From NCBI GenBank assembly GCA_905235445.1, contig CAJOLJ010000001.1:51551-115550 (forward strand): 64,000 nt of DNA, read 5' to 3'. The notes beneath the pieces are model-generated. The model made no database searches. It saw only the letters and a program-made list of their open reading frames with translations, and had not been told where the DNA came from. The stretch is from an uncultured Bacteroidales bacterium (lineage in GTDB: Bacteria > Bacteroidota > Bacteroidia > Bacteroidales > UBA932). Each line of letters begins with the position of its first letter. Positions within the stretch are counted from its first letter, which is position 1. A program made the translations under genes and the position numbers. Shown in pieces: positions 18,602 to 28,000 of this stretch.

Positions 18602-18609
18602 TAAATTTG
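18602..18609 (+). promoter_or_regulatory. -7 promoter box for the pRiA4b-like gene
   Basis: TAAATTTG, an exact match, overlaps the in-frame ATG at 18607 and so supports the later start at 18694. Confidence 0.6.
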
Positions 18610-18693
18610 CACTGGGCGGCCCCCTTTCCCCATTTCCCGGGGCAGCGGGGCCCAAGGTACAGTTCACACCAGAAGACCCATTTTCTACCCACC

Positions 18694-19443
18694 ATGCCAA
18701 GTCAAAAAAAGGATTTCGTATCAGTGTGCGGCTCTCCCGGCGAGATACGTCATTATATTGTCAAAGTGAAACTTAGGGGAAAGGACGTTCCTTCCAATTG
18801 GCGCAGGATAGCCGTGCCCTGTGCCTGCACTTGCGAAGAGCTCGTTTCAGCCACCCTCGACTCCCTTGGCTGGGACGAATTCGATTCTTGGACCCTTACC
18901 TCCTCTTCCAGGAAGCACACCACCGATGAGGCCTTTGAAATCGTGAGGGACCTCTTCACGAAGGATCCCCCGTCACCTGGTGCCCCGGGAAGGAGTGCCG
19001 TGGAGGAACTCAGGGCGATGCCCTATGAGGATCCCCTCGGCAGGGGCTTCCTCACAAAGCATGTCGTACTCGACCTCGCGGAAAAGTACCGGCGGGGAAA
19101 TTGCGAGGGGAAGGAGATAGTGGAGAATGTCATAGAACCGACTTTCCCGACCTACCTCTCACTCCATGTAAGGTACCGCCGGCGTTTCACCATGGATTTC
19201 CGGATGACTTTCGAGTCCGAGATCGGACTTGACAGGGAGACTTTCCGTTTCATTTCGAGAAAAGGTGCGAACCCCCTGTATTCCCCTTTCATTAATCTCG
19301 CCATGTACGAGGGGGAGGAGTTCGAGATGACTGAGGATAACATTTACGAAAATCCTGAGCCCCATCCCCTGGACCCCAAGTATTGTTCCCTCCATAGGCG
19401 AACGGAGCCTTACGGTACGCTGCCAGGACAAAAGCGCAGGTAG
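18694..19443 (+). CDS. pRiA4b ORF-3-like family protein (tentative)
   Basis: A 249-residue soluble protein. Its N-terminal part, HYIVKVKLRGKDVPSNWRRI followed by a helix and LGWDEFDSWTL, resembles the plasmid pRiA4b ORF-3-like fold (PF07929), where a strand-rich segment with WRRI precedes a helix and a [FL]GW motif. The C-terminal half (ISRKGANPLYSPFINLAMYE) is not recognised. The function of this family is unknown. The start at 18694 follows the -7 box; an ATG at 18607 lies within that promoter. The gene is alone, and the sodium-pump operon downstream is convergent. Confidence 0.55.
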   Translation: MPSQKKDFVSVCGSPGEIRHYIVKVKLRGKDVPSNWRRIAVPCACTCEELVSATLDSLGWDEFDSWTLTSSSRKHTTDEAFEIVRDLFTKDPPSPGAPGRSAVEELRAMPYEDPLGRGFLTKHVVLDLAEKYRRGNCEGKEIVENVIEPTFPTYLSLHVRYRRRFTMDFRMTFESEIGLDRETFRFISRKGANPLYSPFINLAMYEGEEFEMTEDNIYENPEPHPLDPKYCSLHRRTEPYGTLPGQKRR

Positions 19444-19491
19444 CCCTCTTCGGGCGGAAAACCGCCTGGATCAGCCTCTCATGGACAAAAG

Positions 19492-19527
19492 AAAGGACCT
19501 TCCCCCACTGGACGGGAGAAGGCCTTT
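19492..19527. terminator. Hairpin terminator of the sodium-pump operon
   Basis: AAAGG and CCTTCCCCC (19492-19506) pair imperfectly with GGGAGAAGGCCTTT (19514-19527). On the minus strand the stem is followed by CTTTTG. It probably acts in both directions. Confidence 0.65.
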
Positions 19528-19553
19528 TCGTGGAATATGTGTGTGCCAAATGT

Positions 19554-20696
19554 TTATCCCAGGAAACTGAGCAGGATACCGGCCGCGACGGCGGAACCGA
19601 TGACCCCGGCCACGTTCGGACCCATGGCATGCATGAGCAGGTGGTTGCTGGGGTCGAACTCCCTTCCCACGACTTCGGATACCCTTGCGGAGTCAGGCAC
19701 AGCCGAGACTCCGGCATTTCCGATGAGGGGATTGATCTTGTGCCCTTCCTTCAGGAAGAGATTGAAGAGTTTCACGAAGAGAACCCCGCAGGTGGTGGCG
19801 ATGACGAAGGACAGCAGACCCAGTCCGAAGATGAGGACGGACTTTCCGGTGAGGAACTTGTCCGCCTGGGTGGATGCACCCACGGTAAGGCCGATAAGGG
19901 TTGTCACCACGTCCACCAGAGGTCCCCTTGCTGTCTCTGCAAGACGGCGGGTAACGCCGCTTTCCTTCAGGAGGTTACCGAAGAACAGCATGCCCAGGAG
20001 CGGAAGGCCCGAAGGGACGATGAAAGCTGTCGTGAGGAATCCTATGATGGGGAATATTATCTTCTCCCTCTGGCTTACGACTCTCGGGGCGGGCATGCGG
20101 ATGAGCCTTTCCTTCTTGGTCGTGAGAAGGAGCATGATGGGTCTCTGGATAACGGGAACAAGGGCCATGTAGGAGTAGGCGGACACTGCTATTGCACCCA
20201 TCAGGTCCGGGGCGAGCTTCGAGGAGAGGAAGATGGCGGTAGGACCGTCGGCTCCTCCGATGATTCCGATTGCCCCCGCCTCATTGGGAAGGAACCCGAA
20301 GGTTATGGCGAGCAGGTAGGCTCCGAAGATACCCATCTGGGCTGCCGCCCCAATAAGGATCAGCCTCGGTTGTGAAATTAGGGCGGAGAAGTCCGTCATT
20401 GCACCGATGCCCAGGAAGATGAGGGGAGGATACCAGCCTTGCTTCACACCTTGGTACAGGATGTTCAGGACCGAGCCGTCCTCATAGACGCCGATATTCA
20501 GGCCGGGGAACATCGGGATGTTCCCGATTATCATTCCGAACCCGATCGGGACCAGCAGCAGGGGCTCCCATTCCTTGAGGATGGCCACCGTAATGAACCC
20601 TATTCCGATCAGGATCATCACGAGGTTCTGCCACTCGCAGTTAGCGAACCCGGTATACTGCCAGAACTGTTCCAGACTGTTGATTATATGCTCCAT
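19554..20696 (-). CDS. Na+-translocating decarboxylase beta subunit
   Basis: A 380-residue inner-membrane protein with about nine or more hydrophobic segments, matching the OadB/GcdB/MmdB family that couples decarboxylation of carboxybiotin to Na+ export. Family motifs include FLGIGAMTDFSALI, the conserved GIIGGADGPTAIFL with its Asp, and a C-terminal NAGVSAVPDSARV followed by NHLLMHAMGPNVAGVIGSA. It lies 5 bases after the biotin carrier gene. With the other three genes it forms a membrane-bound sodium-pumping decarboxylase, used to gain energy in succinate-to-propionate metabolism. Confidence 0.93.
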   Translation of the reverse strand: MEHIINSLEQFWQYTGFANCEWQNLVMILIGIGFITVAILKEWEPLLLVPIGFGMIIGNIPMFPGLNIGVYEDGSVLNILYQGVKQGWYPPLIFLGIGAMTDFSALISQPRLILIGAAAQMGIFGAYLLAITFGFLPNEAGAIGIIGGADGPTAIFLSSKLAPDLMGAIAVSAYSYMALVPVIQRPIMLLLTTKKERLIRMPAPRVVSQREKIIFPIIGFLTTAFIVPSGLPLLGMLFFGNLLKESGVTRRLAETARGPLVDVVTTLIGLTVGASTQADKFLTGKSVLIFGLGLLSFVIATTCGVLFVKLFNLFLKEGHKINPLIGNAGVSAVPDSARVSEVVGREFDPSNHLLMHAMGPNVAGVIGSAVAAGILLSFLG

Positions 20697-20701
20697 GAAA
20701 G

Positions 20702-21136
20702 CTATGCTATAGAGACTATGTCGGCACCCTCAAGAACGGAGTCCCCCTTGGATACATGGATGGCGGTTACGGTACCGTCCTTCGTGGCGGAAATCTCGTT
20801 CTCCATCTTCATGGCCTCGATGACGGCTACCTTCTGGCCGGACTTGACGGCCTGTCCTTCCTTGACTGAGACTTCGATGATGACGCCGGGAAGAGGGGAT
20901 GTGACCTTGGTGGCGGGTCCTCCCGCTGCTGCGGGGGCCGCTGCGGGTGCTGCCGCCGTGGGGGCGGGTGCTGCTTCCTTCTTGACGGGAGCGGGGGCGG
21001 GAGCCGCTGCGGGGGCGTTCTCCAGTTCCACTGCATACTGGACTCCGTTCACGGTGACGTCGGCATTCTTGCCCTCGACGGAGTTTATGGTCACACTGTA
21101 CTGCGTGCCGTTGATAGTGAACTTGTACTCTTTCAT
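20702..21136 (-). CDS. Biotin carrier protein of the Na+-pumping decarboxylase
   Basis: A 144-residue biotin carrier (gamma/MmdC-type). A short N-terminal beta domain (MKEYKFTINGTQYSV) is joined by an Ala-Pro linker (residues ~41-74) to a biotinyl domain with VIEAMKMEN; biotin should attach at K110. The alternating Ala-Pro linker is typical of such flexible carriers. It shuttles CO2 from the carboxyltransferase (gene at 22141) to the membrane beta subunit. The gene lies 34 bases after the OadG-like gene and 5 before the beta subunit gene. Confidence 0.93.
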   Translation of the reverse strand: MKEYKFTINGTQYSVTINSVEGKNADVTVNGVQYAVELENAPAAAPAPAPVKKEAAPAPTAAAPAAAPAAAGGPATKVTSPLPGVIIEVSVKEGQAVKSGQKVAVIEAMKMENEISATKDGTVTAIHVSKGDSVLEGADIVSIA

Positions 21137-21170
21137 ATGTGATGTTCTCTTTTATTCGGTTTGGGGGTTA

Positions 21171-22136
21171 TTAGCGGGGAAGACGGCGGAATGACCTGGC
21201 GGGGTTCTTCCAGGGGGTGTCCGAAGTGGTCTTGGGGTTGATTGTGATGACGTAGCTCTCGTTGTCATGGAGGGCTTCGCTCAGGTAGAGGTGAAGTGCC
21301 ATGGAAATGGCAGCCACGGTGTCCCCGTTCCCATCCAGGTCAAGGGCCATGGCGATGGCTGCGGCGATTTCCTGTCCTTTCTCACCCTTGGGAAGGTCCG
21401 AGAGTTTGGCGGGGGCATTCTTCCCTGCTTCCTCAGCCTTCTTTTTCCTCTTTGCCGGCCTCTCGAAGAGGATCCAGAAGAGGAACCACAGGATGGCCAG
21501 GGCGCTGAATACCACGGTGACTGACACTATTGTGAGGATGAACCCGTGGGGGTCGTTCTTTGCCATTCTCTGGGCATTGGTCTCTGCCCCGACGGAACCG
21601 TTGAGGACCATCGGTGAAGGAAACTCCACACCGGGGTCGACTTCCCACCTGAGGGCCTTGCGGTCCACGGGAACCTTGCTCACGCTCTTCCCGGCCGGGA
21701 GGTTTGCGGGAATCTGTAGGGAGTCCACAATGGTCCTTCCGTCATTGCTGACTAGATAGACTGTAGAACCGGGCCTCAGTTTGAAACCTGCGTAGAATGT
21801 CCCCTGGTGGGCATTGCCGGAAGTGTAGAAGAGGGTCACCTGACGCGGTCCGAGCTTGGTTCGGAGGTCATTCTTGGGAATGAGGCTCTTCTGGAGGTCA
21901 TTCCTGTCGTCGGTGAGGTAGCACCCTCCCATGTTCACGGTGCCCGTGGAGGTGTTGTAAAGCTCGATCCATCCGTTCCTGTTGCCGTAGCCGTCCACGA
22001 TGGAGGTGCTGTCTGGCAGGGCCAGGACCTCCGATATGATGAGGTCAGAGACGTTCTGTGAGCGAAGCAGCGTACCCCCGAAGCATCCGGCCAGAAGGAG
22101 GATGAATACTGTTGTTCTTATGATTGTTCTTTTCAT
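21171..22136 (-). CDS. OadG-type small subunit fused to an N-terminal lamin-tail-like domain
   Basis: A 321-residue membrane protein. The start at 22136 gives a signal peptide with lipobox-like LLLAGC (Cys18). Residues ~30-130 look like a lamin-tail (LTD) beta domain: LIISEVLALPDS, then NGWIELYNTSTGTVNMGGC, then TDDRNDLQK. One strong transmembrane helix follows (TIVSVTVVFSALAILWFLFW, ~205-225), and a cytoplasmic tail with two similar GDTVAAISMALHLYL-like helices is typical of OadG/MmdD. OadG proteins assemble and stabilise the decarboxylase; the extra periplasmic domain is the odd part. It is 4 bases from the carboxyltransferase gene. Confidence 0.8.
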   Translation of the reverse strand: MKRTIIRTTVFILLLAGCFGGTLLRSQNVSDLIISEVLALPDSTSIVDGYGNRNGWIELYNTSTGTVNMGGCYLTDDRNDLQKSLIPKNDLRTKLGPRQVTLFYTSGNAHQGTFYAGFKLRPGSTVYLVSNDGRTIVDSLQIPANLPAGKSVSKVPVDRKALRWEVDPGVEFPSPMVLNGSVGAETNAQRMAKNDPHGFILTIVSVTVVFSALAILWFLFWILFERPAKRKKKAEEAGKNAPAKLSDLPKGEKGQEIAAAIAMALDLDGNGDTVAAISMALHLYLSEALHDNESYVITINPKTTSDTPWKNPARSFRRLPR

Positions 22137-22140
22137 GAGA

Positions 22141-23703
22141 CTACAGGGGAAGGTTGTCGTGCTTCTTGGCGGGGATGTCCTGCTTCTTGCAGGCGAGCTG
22201 CTCGAGGGCCCTGATGACACGGAAGCGGGTATTGCGGGGCTCTATGACATCGTCGATGTAACCCTTCTGGGCCGCCTGGTAGGGGTTGGAGAAGAGGTCC
22301 TCGTATTCCTTTTTCTTCCGGGCACGGATCTGAAGGGCATCCTCGGGGTTCTCGGCTGCTTTCATGTCCTTGGCGTAGAGGACATTGACAGCCCCGTCCG
22401 CACCCATGACAGCGATCTCAGAGGAGGGCCATGCGTAGTTGAGGTCGCCACGCAGCTGCTTGCAGCTCATCACGATGTGGGCCCCTCCGTAGGACTTGCG
22501 AAGGGTCACCGTCACCTTGGGTACAGTGGCCTCGCCGTAGGCGTAAAGAAGTTTCGCGCCGTTGGTTATGATGGCGGAATACTCCTGCTGGGTCCCGCAG
22601 AGGAACCCGGGGACATCCACGAGGGTCACCAGAGGGATGTTGAAAGCGTCGCAGAAGCGGACGAACCTTGCTGCCTTCCTGGAAGCGTTCACGTCTAGCA
22701 CGCCAGCCAGCATGTTGGGCTGGTTGGCCACTATTCCCACGCTCCTGCCGTTCATGTGGGCGAATCCCACTATGATGTTCTTTGCAAAGTCCTTGTGGAT
22801 CTCGAAGAACTCCCCGTCATCCACTATGCTCCGTACCACATAGTACATGTCGTAGGCCTTGTTGGGGTTGTCGGGGACTATCTCGTTGAGGAAGTCGTCG
22901 GTCCTGTAGACGGGGTCGTCGGTGGGACGGATGGGGGCCTCCTCCATGTTGTTCTGGGGAATGAACGAAAGAAGCTTCTTGATGGTACTGAGCCCCTCCT
23001 CCTCGCTATTTGCAGCGAAATGGGCCACGCCGCTCTTGGAGGCGTGCACCACGGCACCTCCCAGTTCCTCCTGGGTCACGACTTCCCCGGTCACGCTCTT
23101 TACCACGGCGGGACCCGTCAGGAACATGTAGGAAGTATTCTTTACCATCAGGGTGAAGTCCGTGAGGGCGGGGGAGTAGACCGCTCCGCCGGCGCAGGGA
23201 CCGAATATCCCTGAAATCTGCGGGACGACACCCGATGAGAGGATGTTGCGCTCGAAAATCTCGCCGTATCCAGCCAGGGCGTCGATGCCCTCCTGGATCC
23301 TGGCTCCGCCCGAGTCATTCAGGCCTATGCACGGGGCGCCGTTGCGCACCGCCATGTCCATGACCTTGCAAATCTTCTCGGACATAGTCTTGGAGAGGGA
23401 TCCTCCGCTGACCGTGAAATCCTGGGCGAAAATGTACACGAGCCTTCCGTCTATGGTTCCGCAACCTGTGACGACTCCGTCGCCGTCGAAGTGCTGCTTC
23501 TCCATGCCGAAGTTTGTGCAGCGATGCTGGACGAACATGTCGAACTCCTCGAAGGAGCCCTCGTCCAGGAGCATTGCTATGCGTTCGCGGGCTGTCATCT
23601 TGCCCTTCTTGTGCTGAGCCTCAATCCTGTCGGGACCTCCTCCCAAGAGAGCGGAGGCTCTGCGTTCTACCAGTTTAGAGATGTTGTCTTGCTGGATGCT
23701 CAT
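22141..23703 (-). CDS. mmdA: Carboxyltransferase subunit (methylmalonyl-CoA decarboxylase alpha / propionyl-CoA carboxylase beta type)
   Basis: A 520-residue carboxyltransferase with two crotonase-like halves. Motifs: [20 protein letters not shown] near the start, [14 protein letters not shown], and [18 protein letters not shown] for acyl-CoA binding. The second half contains [10 protein letters not shown] and [20 protein letters not shown]. It transfers the carboxyl group of methylmalonyl-CoA (or a related acyl-CoA) to biotin on the carrier protein. As first gene of a four-gene operon with OadG-like, biotin carrier and beta subunits, the decarboxylase role is favoured over propionyl-CoA carboxylase, since no biotin carboxylase gene is present. 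Confidence 0.92.
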   Translation of the reverse strand: MSIQQDNISKLVERRASALLGGGPDRIEAQHKKGKMTARERIAMLLDEGSFEEFDMFVQHRCTNFGMEKQHFDGDGVVTGCGTIDGRLVYIFAQDFTVSGGSLSKTMSEKICKVMDMAVRNGAPCIGLNDSGGARIQEGIDALAGYGEIFERNILSSGVVPQISGIFGPCAGGAVYSPALTDFTLMVKNTSYMFLTGPAVVKSVTGEVVTQEELGGAVVHASKSGVAHFAANSEEEGLSTIKKLLSFIPQNNMEEAPIRPTDDPVYRTDDFLNEIVPDNPNKAYDMYYVVRSIVDDGEFFEIHKDFAKNIIVGFAHMNGRSVGIVANQPNMLAGVLDVNASRKAARFVRFCDAFNIPLVTLVDVPGFLCGTQQEYSAIITNGAKLLYAYGEATVPKVTVTLRKSYGGAHIVMSCKQLRGDLNYAWPSSEIAVMGADGAVNVLYAKDMKAAENPEDALQIRARKKKEYEDLFSNPYQAAQKGYIDDVIEPRNTRFRVIRALEQLACKKQDIPAKKHDNLPL

Positions 23704-23826
23704 ATTATAGTATGTGTTTATTTTCCGTTGTGCCGGGTATCGGGGAAATGGTTGTACACGTCGGTGGGTCTTCTCTCATCCCCTGTCTTGCATTGGTGAA
23801 GAAGGCTTACCTACAGCCAAAGCATA

Positions 23827-23834
23827 CAAATATA
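23827..23834 (-). promoter_or_regulatory. -7 promoter box for the decarboxylase operon
   Basis: The minus strand reads TATATTTG, an exact match, giving a leader of roughly 115 bases. A perfect hairpin (23852-23868) sits where the -33 region would be. Confidence 0.6.
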
Positions 23835-23851
23835 AGCTTTTTCTGCGGATA

Positions 23852-23868
23852 TTCTCCCGAAGGGAGAA
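23852..23868. repeat. Perfect inverted repeat near the decarboxylase promoter
   Basis: TTCTCCC (23852-23858) and GGGAGAA (23862-23868) are separated by three bases. The position over the expected -33 region suggests an operator, but this is inference. Confidence 0.35.
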
Positions 23869-23990
23869 GTTTAAAATGTTTTATGGAGGGGAGATATTTT
23901 TGACGCATCCAGAATATGCACTGATGGAAATACTTCTGTCACAAATAGGTCCTTATGGGTGGGAATGGTGGTGCCAATGAAAGTGGTATG

Positions 23991-24003
23991 GGCACTGAGT
24001 GCC
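23991..24003. repeat. Palindrome upstream of the cation efflux gene
   Basis: GGCACTGAGTGCC is a perfect 6+1+6 palindrome ~70 bases upstream of the -7 box at 24071. It could be an operator site. The rest of the 409-base gap (23704-24112) holds only the two promoters and the repeats listed. Confidence 0.3.
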
Positions 24004-24070
24004 AACTCCCGCTTCGTCACATTTCATGTGGACTGAACGTTTTAGGTTAGCGCCACTTCAAGAAATATAT

Positions 24071-24078
24071 TATTTTTG
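24071..24078 (+). promoter_or_regulatory. -7 promoter box for the cation efflux gene
   Basis: TATTTTTG fits TAnnTTTG, 35 bases before the ATG at 24113. It excludes the longer frame starting at 23999. Confidence 0.55.
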
Positions 24079-24112
24079 CAGGCGTTATCGGTCCAACCCG
24101 CTTGCCATTGCA

Positions 24113-25012
24113 ATGACAGAAGACAGACTCAGGAAAATATCCACCGTGACCATCTGGGGAGCTGCCGCAAATATCCTTCTTGCGGCCCTTAAGTTCCTCG
24201 GCGGGATCCTCGGGCGCTCCTCCGCCATGATGGCGGATGCCCTCCACTCGCTCTCCGACCTGGTGAGCGACGTGGTGGTCCTTGCCATGGTAAGGCTATC
24301 CTCGAAGAAAAAGGACAGCACCCATGAGTACGGCCACGGAAAGTTCGAGACCCTGGGCACTGCATTTGTCGCCTTCCTGCTTCTTGCGATTGGCGTGAAG
24401 ATGGTTGTGGAGGGGGTGAGCAAGGTATGGTCGGTCTTTCAGGGAGAGACCCTGGAGGTACCGGGTACCATCGCCTTTGTGGTCGCCCTCGTTTCCATTG
24501 CGGTCAAGGAACTTCTCTACAGGTGGACGGACAGGGTGGGGAAGAAGTGCGATTCCCCGGCGACGTTGACAAACGCATGGCACCACCGTACGGATGCCCT
24601 CACCTCCGTGGCGGCGGCCCTTGGCATTGGCCTTGCCCGGGCACTCGGCGGGAGATGGGCGGTGCTCGATCCCCTGGTCTGCTGCGGGATAAGCCTGTTC
24701 GTTTTCTACATAGCGATAAAGATGGCGATCCCAGCCCTCAACGAACTTGCCGATGCCTCCCTTCCTGGGGAGACGGAGTCCCGCATCAAGGACATCCTCG
24801 GATCCGTTGACGGGATAAAAAATGTGCATGAACTCAAGACCCGCCGGAACGGCAATGACATAATAATCGATGCGCACATCGTGGTGGACCCCGAGATGAG
24901 TGTACGGGAGGCGCACTCCATCACCGTGAAAGCGGAAACTGCCCTAAGGCAAGCCTTGGGGCAGTCAACACAGATTTCCCTGCACGTGGAGCCTTCCGTG
25001 GATGCGGAGTAG
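24113..25012 (+). CDS. Cation diffusion facilitator (CDF) efflux transporter
   Basis: A 299-residue inner-membrane metal exporter. It has about six hydrophobic segments and a cytoplasmic C-terminal domain (ETESRIKDILGSVDGIKNVH). Metal-site residues are visible in TM2, ADALHSLSDLVSD, and in the TM5 region, AWHHRTDALTS, the usual HxxxD of CDF proteins. TM2 has DALHS rather than the paired Asp of Zn/Fe-type YiiP at every position, so the metal (Zn, Fe, Mn or Co) is uncertain. The start at 24113 follows the -7 box. It is monocistronic, and the Sel1 gene downstream is convergent. Confidence 0.9.
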   Translation: MTEDRLRKISTVTIWGAAANILLAALKFLGGILGRSSAMMADALHSLSDLVSDVVVLAMVRLSSKKKDSTHEYGHGKFETLGTAFVAFLLLAIGVKMVVEGVSKVWSVFQGETLEVPGTIAFVVALVSIAVKELLYRWTDRVGKKCDSPATLTNAWHHRTDALTSVAAALGIGLARALGGRWAVLDPLVCCGISLFVFYIAIKMAIPALNELADASLPGETESRIKDILGSVDGIKNVHELKTRRNGNDIIIDAHIVVDPEMSVREAHSITVKAETALRQALGQSTQISLHVEPSVDAE

Positions 25013-25061
25013 TCCCTCCCTGCGTAGCTCGGCGCCGGTGTGGACGTGGAGGGGGGCTTAC

Positions 25062-28000
25062 CTAGAACCCGAAGGGATGCTCCTTTTTTATCTTCTTCAG
25101 AAGTTCCTTGGCCTCGTCAAAATAGGAGAAATACCTATCGCTCAGAATTCGCTTGGCCTCCCTCCAGTCGCTTTTGACGCCAAGGCCATCGTACAGCATG
25201 GTAGCCTTGTGGAACAAAGAGGTCATATTGCCCCCGTCCGCCGCCTCGCAGAACATTTCGTAGGCCTTTGTGTAGTCCCGGGTTACGTACTCCCCGTTGT
25301 AGTACATGATACCCAGGGAATTCATGGCTTTGGTGTCGCCACTCTCAGCAGCGCTCTTGTAGAACTCAAAAGCCTTTTCGTAGGACTTCGTTACGCCATC
25401 CCCGTAGTAATAGATATCCCCAAGCATGGTTGAGCTCCCGGGTATGTGTGAGGCACTTTTCTGGAACCAGAAGTGGGCCCTTGCGTAGTCTGGCTCCCCC
25501 GTCTCCCCCTTGGCGTCGGAGGCTCTTCCGTGGTAGAACTCAAGGCCCAGTTTGTACATGGAGCGGTAGTATCCGCAGACGGCTCCCTGGCAGTAGGCCC
25601 TCATAGTCTTGGGCCAGGCCTCCTCTATTTCTATGTCAATATCCTCAAGTGAATTCCAGGCTTCATAGTACAGATCACCCAGTTCGGAAGCGAAGCAGGT
25701 GTATCCGATGTCGTATACCAGAAATTCGAACTCGTGGAGGCGAGCGCTTGTGTTCTCATCTTCATCCCTGGCAGTCTCCAGGCTCTCTTCCCACTCTTCA
25801 TCCCAGTCGAAGTCCTCGATTCCGTAGGATGCCTCCTCGCCATAACCCAACCTGTATGCTTCCGCAAGGTGGAAGGCGGCGGTGCCGGGATGCTTCCCGT
25901 CCTCGTCCATGATCCATCCAAAGGCAGCGTAGGCGTTTTGCTGTCCTTTCTCCACAAGAGGGGCGAGGTATTTTTTCAGCTCCTCCCTGAATCTCCAGTC
26001 CTTCAGATTGCGGTATGATAGGTAGAGTTGCCATGGGCTTTCGCCACGGTGCTCGTCCATGAAGCATTTCGGGCCCTGCGGTTCGGTGTAGCCCTTGTAG
26101 GTCTTGGACAGGGGGAAGATGTCATATCCGAATTCGACCCTCAGGTTCTTCAGGGCGTCGAGGTTCCCGGTCGCTGCCGACCTCATGAGCCACATCAGGG
26201 CCTCCTCCCTGTTCTTCTCGCAGCCCATCCCCATGAGGAGGTACAACCCATAGTTGTTCATGGCCACGGGCTGTCCGCCCTCGGCTGCCATCTTCATGTA
26301 GTGAAGGGACAGGGCAATGTCCTTTTTCGTCCCGCCTTCCCCGGTTCTCGCGTTGTTGGCCCAGATAAGAGCCTGGCGCGGTTCGGTGGTCCCTTGGTAC
26401 TCGGACTTGAGGTTCTCCTCATAGAACTCCTGGGCCAGGAGGTAAGCCTCGCTTTTGAATTTACGGGCTTCGTTTATCCAGGACAGCGCCATGACTGTGC
26501 TTTTCTCCAGATTGTAGGAACCGTAGTAATAAGCCCTGCCCATCATGTACTGTGCCCAGCCGTCCCCCCTGACAGCGGCCCAGAGGAGATAATGCAGTGC
26601 CATACCTTCCCCTCCTTTCTTCAGCAACAGGGACCTGCTTTTCTTGTAGGCCTCGTAGCGGGTCATGTGAAGGTCCTCGAAGATATCGGCACCCTTGGGG
26701 AGGCCTTCAAGGTAGGGTAGACCGCTAAGTTCCTCGCAGGAGGAGGAGGCCTCCTCCTCGGGAGGGGTTTGAGGAGAGGTTTGCCTCACCTGTGTACCTA
26801 CGGGAGCTGCGCTCAGTGGCTTAGCCGCTTTTACCCTTCCTGAACCTTTGCACTCGGGGCAGGGCTGTGACAAAGGAACGGGGATGCCACGCTGCATCGT
26901 TGTCCTGGAAATCAAACCGGCGCCGTGACAAGTTGGGCATGTCTCGAAGACGGTGGACGTCGTGACAGGGGGAGTCCCGGTGATTTCCTTGCTGCTCCCG
27001 GATGGCCTTACCTTGGGTGCGGTCCCGCTTGCGGCACCTGCCAAAGAGGACAGGACGTTTCCAAGGCCCTCCTTTACTTCTTCATCGATATTCACTACCC
27101 CCGGAGCGTTCCCCTCGGAGGCTGCTGCATCTGGATAGAGGTCCTCCCCATAGTGCCGCCTCAGCATGTTGATGGCTTCCAGGGAGCCGCACTTGGCTGC
27201 CCTTTCCCACCAGGTGCGGGCGAGTGAGGATATCTGGGCGGGGCTTAGCCCGGCCTCCTTTTCCAGGTCCACTCCCTTGCCGGTGAAATAGTACTGGGCG
27301 AGCCTGAGCATGGCGGGAAGGTGTCCCCGCACGGCTGCAGAGTAGAAGAAATGCTTCGCCCAGTAGGCGGCGGCGTGGTCGCTTCCGGCCTTAGCATCGT
27401 AACCCAGACCCAGTTCATGGAACCCTTCGGGGGTCTTTACGCAGTCATCCGGGAAGGCCTGTTGGGATAGTTTCCTGGCCTCGAATGTCCCGGAGATGTT
27501 CAGATAATACTGTGCGGCGATGAGGTCCACACTTGTCCCGATGCCTTCAAGGTAGCAGCGGCCAAGTTGGAAACAGGCATATTTGTGTCCCCGGAATGCT
27601 GCGTAGGAGATCCAGTAGAAGGCCTCGTCGTCATCCTTGTTTTGCTCGTAGAAGTGTGAGACGCCCTTCTCGTAGGCCTGATGGATGGAAAGGTCCCTCC
27701 TGATGTAAGGGCCACCCGGGTCCCTTCTCATGGAGGACAGTCTGTAGGAAGGAGCCTTGGGGCTGTCGGATTCCTCTCTTAGGTCCCGCACGTCCGTATA
27801 GAGGGACTGTCCCAGGAATTTGAGGAGATTATTTGCGGCGACCGTGCTTCCGCACTTGGCGGCTTCCCTCCACCACATCCCGCTCAGCTCCTTGCGGCAC
27901 TCGATAACTTCGGAAGGCAATTTGTCCTCGGACCATATGGTGGTCCCGCCATTGCTCATACCTGTGCGGTTGCCCCTCCTGGCACTGTAGTCATACAAGA

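Noticed and set aside
20439..21194. Long antisense frame over the biotin carrier gene
   Set aside because: Its low-complexity Ala/Gly stretch is the mirror of the Ala-Pro linker codons; the minus-strand genes are certain.
23999..24112. Longer start of the CDF transporter
   Set aside because: A -7 box at 24071-24078 lies within it, and the extra residues are not family-like.
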